From: Halocafeteria seosinensis
Lineage: Eukaryota; Sar; Bigyra; Bicosoecida
Assembly: GCA_001687465.1 (NCBI GenBank)
Contig: LVLI01000176.1
Location: 126,001 to 141,103 of the forward strand
DNA length: 15,103 nucleotides
Direction of reading: 5' to 3'
How positions within the stretch are numbered: the first letter of the stretch is position 1; each line of letters starts with the position of its first letter. Below the pieces are notes generated by a model. That model was not told where the DNA came from and did not search any database. It was given only the letters and a program-made list of their open reading frames with translations. Of this stretch, positions 11,001 to 15,103 are shown piece after piece. The position numbers and the translations under genes are program-made.

Positions 11001-11836
11001 ACCAAGAATTACAAAAGTATCCCGGAAGGCAGCGCTAGTTACGCGAGTTTGTCCATTCGCCTCCTGTGCTGTCCAAGAGAAGAAAGAGGAGGAGAGAGGT
11101 GGTTCATTCTTGGTACTCAATGCAGCACCGGCATAGACGAGGCAATTTGAGCTGGGATGCAAAGGGCGATTCTGGTCTTCATCAGCATACGGTGTGAACA
11201 TTGATAAGCCCCCCTCCGTCCCATTCGTCGCTTGCTCTTCCGGCATTTCAAACCCGAAATGATGAACCGTAGCCACTACTGTTACCACCGACACAAAGAG
11301 GAAATTACTGCCTTCATATTTCTCCACTCTAACGTGCACACTACGAGCTAATACATCGACTGCGAGTGGGTTAGTCGTCACCCTGTGAATCTAGGTCAAA
11401 TTCAAAACACCATCAACCACCGAGACTTACCTGGGAACCTTAAGATAATTTTATTTTGCCTCAAGCTCCCTCTCTCCGGTACCTCCATGAGCATTATCTC
11501 ATTGTGCCATGCTCTCCATACGACATCCGAGGTAACTGTGTGGGAAGGATTCACATTCGATTTCGAGCAGTCAATGGGACAAATTCCTCCATGTTCGTAT
11601 AAGCGCCTTCGGACCGGGGATGATATATGGCGGCTAGGAGCATCTTCCATTGTCTGATCAGCATCTGCGGGATCACTAGAGTTATACCGATCCATTGGAC
11701 TCGGTGCAACCTTCGTGGGGAACTCATTCGGCCAAGGGACATCGTATATAGACACATCTTCTTCCTGAGACTCCGTGAAAAAAGCCAAAGGGAACTCGTA
11801 GAGAGGACCCTCACTTTCCTCTTCGCTTTCACTCAT
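5079..11836 (-). CDS. NUP160: Nup160/Nup120-like nucleoporin (Y-complex scaffold), complete, two exons
   Basis: Exons on the minus strand are 11836-11431 and 11359-5079, giving 2228 residues. Nup160/Nup120 is a scaffold arm of the nuclear pore Y-complex, with an N-terminal beta-propeller and a long alpha-helical solenoid. Here exon 1 ends VVWRAWHNEIMLMEVPERGS...ILRFP and exon 2 continues with a beta-rich SNFLFVSVVTVVATVHHFGF, as in the family N-terminus. A WD-like blade, RWVLSVHKDGTVLLWDI, lies near 332-346. A helical region follows. Near the C-terminus, PPAWLIKEA (about 2039) with LLQTFMKFG...A and then YVPYWLLTKLI (about 2102) match the family's P-WL...LL-LYL...A and LPY block. The tail is acidic (DDDEDAYGDDPILD). 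Human Nup160 has about 1436 residues, so this one is unusually long. I chose ATG 11836 as the first in-frame ATG of an acidic, disordered N-terminus; in-frame ATGs lie further in, so the start is less certain than the family. Confidence 0.8.
11360..11430 (-). other. Intron of the Nup160-like gene (71 nt, phase 1)
   Basis: Read on the minus strand, the donor is CAG|GTAAGT and the acceptor CACTCGCAG, with a perfect branch site GACTAAC about 10 nt before the acceptor. The join gives ILRFP-VDVLARS in frame. An AG at 11392-11391 would give a 40-nt intron and a frame stop. Confidence 0.85.
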
Positions 11837-12016
11837 TTCTATACACACAATCCACTTCACTCGAGTGAAGTGGGTGTATCAAGGATGGAACTATCGATAT
11901 ATCCTTGTCTATGCACCAACAAATGGATGTTTGGCCTGCAATGGTCAATTGATATCCAGTAGTCGATTGCAACAATCTTTCCTGATACTTAAGCCACTAG
12001 CCACTTAGGGGCGCGA
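11837..12016. promoter_or_regulatory. Upstream region of the Nup160-like gene
   Basis: This is the likely promoter and 5' UTR of the minus-strand nucleoporin gene. It holds the 22-bp palindrome and, at about 11881-11906, a short inverted repeat AAGGAT...ATCCTT around an ATCGAT core. I see no TATA box and no open reading frame with gene-like features. Confidence 0.4.
11852..11873. promoter_or_regulatory. Perfect 22-bp palindrome upstream of the Nup160 start codon
   Basis: The half-site CCACTTCACTC is followed directly by its exact reverse complement, centred on CTCGAG. It lies 15 bp upstream of the ATG at 11836. Flanking ATACAC (left, after a 5-nt gap) and GTGTAT (right) can extend the pairing. 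It could be a site for a dimeric transcription factor or a 5' UTR hairpin. Confidence 0.6.
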
Positions 12017-12133
12017 ACTTAATCATCAGGTTGACCCAGCCGGCTCCGAACCCCCAATCCCGGCATGCCAGGGATGACTTAATCATCAGGTTGACCCAGC
12101 CGGCTCCGAACCCCCAATCCCGGCATGCCAGGG
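12017..12133. repeat. 57-bp tandem duplication (period 60)
   Basis: Copies 12017-12073 and 12077-12133 are identical over 57 bp and separated by ATG. Each begins ACTTAATCATCAGG and ends CGGCATGCCAGGG. Perfect identity points to a recent duplication. Part of the unit recurs inverted at 14967-14985. Confidence 0.95.
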
Positions 12134-12640
12134 CGGTCCGGTGTCGCGGCTACAGGGCAGCCTTGGGCAGGCTACCCACACAGCGCAGGCAGTGCAGGCA
12201 CTGGCTGTGGTCCAGCCTGTGGAGCAGTGGTACCGTATACGTCGTTGAAGTCTGTGTTGTTGCTGTGTAACTACTGAAGTGTATGTTAAACGCCGTGCAG
12301 CAAGCCTACTGAGTGTCAGTTAAAATTTTAAAGAGGACCGTGTACTGGTTTCATCAAGGTAAGTGTATATTGTATACATGTTGGCTCAACCGTTTTGGCG
12401 CGAGAAGGAAGCCGATGCCTTCGTTTGTTGTTGTACTATTGAGCAAAGGGGGTGCTCGCATTGAGTACTACTACTTGTAGGAAGAAAGATGGCAGAGTAA
12501 AAAACATTGAGGAGACGTTCCTTGGGCTCCATTGTTGCCGCGGCGTCGGGTGAACTCAACGCCACCGACGTGGAAAGTTCACGGACATATCATATCCGGC
12601 CTACGCTCGAAATACCAATTAATCTTGTCCTCCCTGTGTT
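12134..12640. other. Gene-less stretch with GC-rich hairpins and an orphan splice-like pair
   Basis: No convincing CDS is seen. Possible hairpins lie at 12155-12177 (GGG, mismatch, AGCCT, 5-nt loop, AGGCT, mismatch, CCC) and 12190-12203 (CAGTG, CAGG loop, CACTG). A 12-bp AT palindrome TTAAAATTTTAA lies at 12320-12331. A strong donor AAG|GTAAGTGT at 12359 could pair with the acceptor CTACTTGTAG ending at 12480 (122 nt), but no reading frame supports an exon on either side. Confidence 0.4.
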
Positions 12641-12665
12641 AAAGGGGGTGATCATTAGGCAGAGA

Positions 12666-13260
12666 GAAGTGAATACCGTTTGCGTGTGTGGGATAGGGAA
12701 TCAAGTATCACCAGTAAAGGGGAACTGGCAAGTCGATCGGCTTAGAGGAACGGTGGTTGGTCCGCCTAGAGCGACGTTCATGGAGACTCTGTAGACTCGC
12801 GTTGCAGAGTGGTACGGAACCTAGAGAGGATGATGTATGTGAGGTGACTCGAGAACGAAGTGAATATTCTCCGGGTGGAAAGAGTGAACCGTAAAGCGGA
12901 CCGACCGACAGTGTTGTGTGAGATGCTCATGAGAGCGGTGATTCATCTGGAGTTCATTCAGCACCGGTGGATCCAAGCGAAGAGAATCGATTCGACAAAG
13001 CAAAGACGTGAATATCGTTCGGCTGTGGTGGTAATCAGTCGGGTATCACTGGTGAAGCGGAACGGAGGGACGAGGGAGAGCGGTGATCTGTATTGAAGAA
13101 GAACCTCATGTAGACTAATACGGAAGCAACTTGCGCAACCCAGCAAAGATGTTGTCTGTGAACCGACTCGGGAAGAAAGTGAGCGTCCTCCAGTTGTGGT
13201 GGTAGTCAATCGGCTATCGCTGGTGAAGCGGAACGGACAGAGTTAAGCGAAAGCGGTGAT
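12666..13260. repeat. Degenerate tandem repeats, four units of about 148-191 bp
   Basis: A GAAGTGAATA-like anchor recurs at 12666, 12857, 13005 (GACGTGAATA) and 13176 (AAAGTGAGCG), spaced 191, 148 and 171 bp. The best pair, 13024-13066 and 13195-13237, agrees at 39 of 43 positions and includes GGTGAAGCGGAACGGA. A second anchor AGCGGTGAT closes units 2-4 (about 12933, 13079, 13252). Stop codons break every frame across the array, so any coding sequence here is decayed or absent. Confidence 0.6.
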
Positions 13261-13332
13261 CTATCTTCGTGGAGGGACGCGTCCATGACTGGTACGTCCG
13301 GGTACAGCTGGTGATATTGATCCTGGAGTAAG

Positions 13333-13413
13333 GAGTTGAGGTCGAATGAAAGCGGTGGTCTGTCTTGATCCGGGGGTAAAGAGTTGAGGTCGAATGAAAG
13401 CGGTGATCTGTCT
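13333..13413. repeat. Two-copy direct repeat, 48-bp period
   Basis: Copies 13333-13365 and 13381-13413 agree at 32 of 33 bases. Each starts GAGTTGAGGTCGAATGAAAG and continues GCGGTG(G/A)TCTGTCT. The second half resembles the AGCGGTGATCT end of the longer repeats just upstream, so this is probably an amplified sub-unit of the same family. Confidence 0.85.
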
Positions 13414-13511
13414 CTGGAGAGTACGTAATGACAAAGAAGCGGGGCCTCTGGTGAAGGGGCTACGACAGGCTAACCTTTTACTTGCTGGCCTCTGAACCGT
13501 GGAGGATATAG

Positions 13512-13630
13512 CTAGCACAAGCTGAGCCAAATGTGCCTGATGGTCATGTTACGGTGGTTGACGGCAACTCCAGTAGTTCGGAAACAACACCGTTGGAGCA
13601 GAAACGTAGACGGTGGCTAAGGCATTATTG
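13512..13630 (+). other. Possible orphan exon ending at a GTGAGT donor
   Basis: A frame open from 13512 reads VPDGHVTVVDGNSSSSETT followed by a basic KRRRWLRHYW, then meets a good donor TTG|GTGAGT at 13631. I found no in-phase acceptor joining it to the ORF downstream, and another frame is also open here. Weak; recorded only because its composition looks protein-like. Confidence 0.15.
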
Positions 13631-13774
13631 GTGAGTGGAATTGTCTGCCGTGAAAATGGATCGTAATCCATTAACAGCCTGTTGTCATGTTCAAGGCCAT
13701 GTCACTGGTTAGCTCGGTAGAGCTGCTGTCCTCCCAACGAGCATGCCTGAAAGACGGCTCCTATAGAATACCTG

Positions 13775-14455
13775 ATGAGCCGCTTGTCTACTCGGTGTTG
13801 GTTGAAGCGACAGAATATTTCGGGTGAAGTGTTGGTGCGGTCAGAAAGGTTCAGCGGTATGCGGATGTGTCGGTCGGCGAGTAAGTTGTTGGTGACAACA
13901 AGTCAATGTCATATGGTATGGATCCCCCCACCTTTGGAAGCAGAACGACTCCGACAACAGTTGAATAATATCGAACTACCCGAGGTCGACATGATTCTGC
14001 TTCTTGTGCGACGTGAAGAAAACGTTTGGGCTCTGGTGGTGGTTAACCTGAATGACAATGGCCCCTATGTTTCTTGCCTTGGTTGGCATCACCCGGGAAA
14101 GTTAACAAAGGATCAGGTATTACGCATTTGTCAGAAGTGGGTCAATGAAGAAATAGAGAAGCACAAGTTCCCCAAAGATGGAGCAATGCTGGAAGACACA
14201 GATTCTTCGGATTCAGACGAAGGGCCACGGAAAGCAGAGCGTTGGACAAGTGGGCCGATGGATGTTCTCTTCCGTGGTTGTTGGCCGAAGGACAGTCCAC
14301 TCCATCTGTATTTCTGTGCCAAGGGACAATTAGATAAACAGTTCGACTACGAAAACCCCTTCAACGACCGTCCCCCTTATAGAGAGATGAAATTCCAAAG
14401 GCGGCGGTTTCTGCTGGATTTATGGTACGCTAGCAACCCTCATGCCTCAGAATAA
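13775..14455 (+). CDS. Unrecognised ORF, 226 aa, with faint Ulp1/C48-protease-like pattern
   Basis: I do not recognise this protein. The frame is open from 13751; ATGs lie at 13775 and 13913 (residue 47). The first 45 residues look non-coding (basic, Ser/Arg-rich), so the true start is probably 13913 or an exon boundary near 13940. The remainder looks like a real protein: ERLRQQLNNIELPEVDMILLLV, then VWALVVVNLND (84-94), YVSCLGW, an amphipathic helix LRICQKWVNEEIEKHK, an acidic patch DTDSSDSDEG (141-150), LYFCAKGQ, and a basic-aromatic C-terminus PYREMKFQRRRFLLDLWYA. The order D-I-L-L-V, W-A-L-V-V-V, helix, then a terminal F-Y-R-M-RR-LL resembles Ulp1-type proteases found in some transposons, but the usual His before Trp is Val and the triad cannot be placed. 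It sits among repeats, without an adjacent gene. It may be a decayed element gene. Confidence 0.4.
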   Translation: MSRLSTRCWLKRQNISGEVLVRSERFSGMRMCRSASKLLVTTSQCHMVWIPPPLEAERLRQQLNNIELPEVDMILLLVRREENVWALVVVNLNDNGPYVSCLGWHHPGKLTKDQVLRICQKWVNEEIEKHKFPKDGAMLEDTDSSDSDEGPRKAERWTSGPMDVLFRGCWPKDSPLHLYFCAKGQLDKQFDYENPFNDRPPYREMKFQRRRFLLDLWYASNPHASE

Positions 14456-14966
14456 CCTCCCATGTGGCGACTCAATTCTCACTCTTCTTCTTCCAGCTCC
14501 TATTTGTGGTTGGGCCACCTTCTTTCTTCATCTTCAGACATCAACCATTTATACCACATACCTTTGGATTCGGCGTTTCCTCTACGGAATATTCGTCAGG
14601 GTACTGTATCGATTCCACGAGGGGTTACCTCAATACTCACCGACCGCAGCAGGTAGATTAGATTGCTTTCAGTANCAAAAGTAGTAATACACAGACATAC
14701 ACATACGCACGCACACAGGCTCCTCTTGTCACCTAAACTATGTTTCTCGACACCGTTGCTCCAATTGTATGTGAACATTCTTTTCAAAGAAGCTCATTCC
14801 TACATCCAACGCCGGAGGGTGCTGTCCCAACTGAGGGGCTGCGAGCAAGTGTAGCACCAAACATCCGCTTAAACACGATCAAGTATGCACGTCCGCTCAT
14901 AAACTAGACCGCACGTTTTTATGTTCACCGTTGATGCTGTGACGGGCATTGCTGTCCCGGTCGTCT
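14456..14966. other. No gene seen; CA-rich tract and one ambiguous base
   Basis: The stretch after the ORF has pyrimidine-rich tracts (CTCTTCTTCTTCCAG near 14480) but no supported CDS. Base 14675 is N, so frames through it are unreliable. A CA/TACA-rich low-complexity tract runs 14689-14718. Confidence 0.5.
14689..14718. repeat. CA-rich low-complexity tract
   Basis: About 30 bp of imperfect (CA)n with ACATAC and ACGCAC variants. It is probably an ordinary microsatellite. Confidence 0.75.
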
Positions 14967-14985
14967 GGCTGGGTCAACCTGATGA
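14967..14985. repeat. 19-bp inverted copy of part of the 12.0-kb repeat
   Basis: GGCTGGGTCAACCTGATGA is the exact reverse complement of 12023-12041 and of 12083-12101. An exact 19-bp match by chance in a 15-kb window is unlikely. It may mark the far end of an element or another member of a dispersed repeat family. Confidence 0.85.
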
Positions 14986-15103
14986 GTATGGGGGTGCAAG
15001 TTGGCGGTCAACATGGTCCGCCGAGAGTTTAGCACTATCAATCACGCCTCTGAAGCCATGCTTCCAATCACCGCCTGGCATACATACTTACGCTGCTTAC
15101 ACA
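14986..15103. other. Window end, no supported gene
   Basis: A possible small hairpin (GGCGG, 10-nt loop, CCGCC) lies at 15003-15022. A minus-strand 35-residue frame from 15081 to a stop at 14974 is open but too short to support. Confidence 0.3.

Noticed and set aside
11391-11430. A 40-nt version of the Nup160 intron ending at CCTAG
   Set aside because: It shifts the frame and meets a stop after six codons; the acceptor at 11360 has a perfect branch site and keeps the frame.
12031-12270. ORF with a repeated TQPAPNPQSRHAR peptide
   Set aside because: The peptide repeat simply reflects the 60-bp tandem duplication; there is no ATG context, homology or downstream support.
12507-12794. 95-codon frame starting at TTG
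   Set aside because: It is preceded closely by a stop, lacks an ATG until its last few codons, and lies in decayed repeats.
13261-13530. 89-codon minus-strand frame with a 16-residue repeat
   Set aside because: It starts at TTG, the repeat comes from the 48-bp DNA repeat, and there is no gene context; kept only as a note in the repeat finding.
13707-13724. tRNA D-arm-like sequence GGTTAGCTCGGTAGAGCT
   Set aside because: There is no matching acceptor stem, anticodon arm or TTCGA T-loop around it, so it is not a tRNA gene.
12023-14985. The 19-bp inverted repeats as classical transposon termini
   Set aside because: No target-site duplication or transposase catalytic motif was found, and the left side is tandemly duplicated; it stays a hypothesis in the findings rather than a mobile element call.
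14974-15081. 35-residue minus-strand frame starting MPGGDWKHGF
   Set aside because: It is too short and near the window edge; its stop falls inside the repeated 19-bp sequence, and nothing else supports it.

Overview
The window reads as nuclear DNA of a eukaryote. Three protein genes are interrupted by short GT-AG introns (eight inferred, all 62-77 nt), and two of the three proteins belong to eukaryote-only complexes (DPM synthase and the nuclear pore Y-complex). Compact introns, gaps of 69-166 bp between genes and an OSCA/TMEM63-like channel with unusual extra domains suggest a protist or microalga. The sequence alone does not settle the lineage.

Layout. (1) Positions 1-4467, + strand: the 3' six exons of a large multi-pass membrane protein of the OSCA/TMEM63/CSC1 type. 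The window opens inside the gene. It has a Cys-rich outer domain, an RRM-like cytosolic loop, the conserved channel core, and a tail of more than 550 residues that is coiled-coil and then acidic. (2) Positions 4634-5009, + strand: a complete three-exon DPM2, the small regulatory/anchoring subunit of dolichol-phosphate mannose synthase; its start codon is alone in the first coding exon. (3) Positions 5079-11836, - strand: a two-exon gene for a 2228-residue Nup160/Nup120-type nucleoporin, tail to tail with DPM2. A perfect 22-bp palindrome sits 15 bp upstream of its start codon. (4) Positions about 11.9-15.1 kb: a gene-poor, repeat-rich stretch. It holds a 57-bp tandem duplication, a 19-bp inverted copy of part of that unit about 2.9 kb away, degenerate 148-191-bp repeats, a 48-bp-period repeat, and one unrecognised ORF (13775-14455). 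The ORF faintly resembles a Ulp1/C48-type protease domain and could be a remnant of a mobile element.

The three recognised genes do not form one pathway. They are ordinary housekeeping or membrane genes packed closely together. The last 3 kb differ sharply in character, and that is where something undescribed is most likely. All exon boundaries were inferred by eye from splice consensus, reading phase and family resemblance; no transcript evidence was available.
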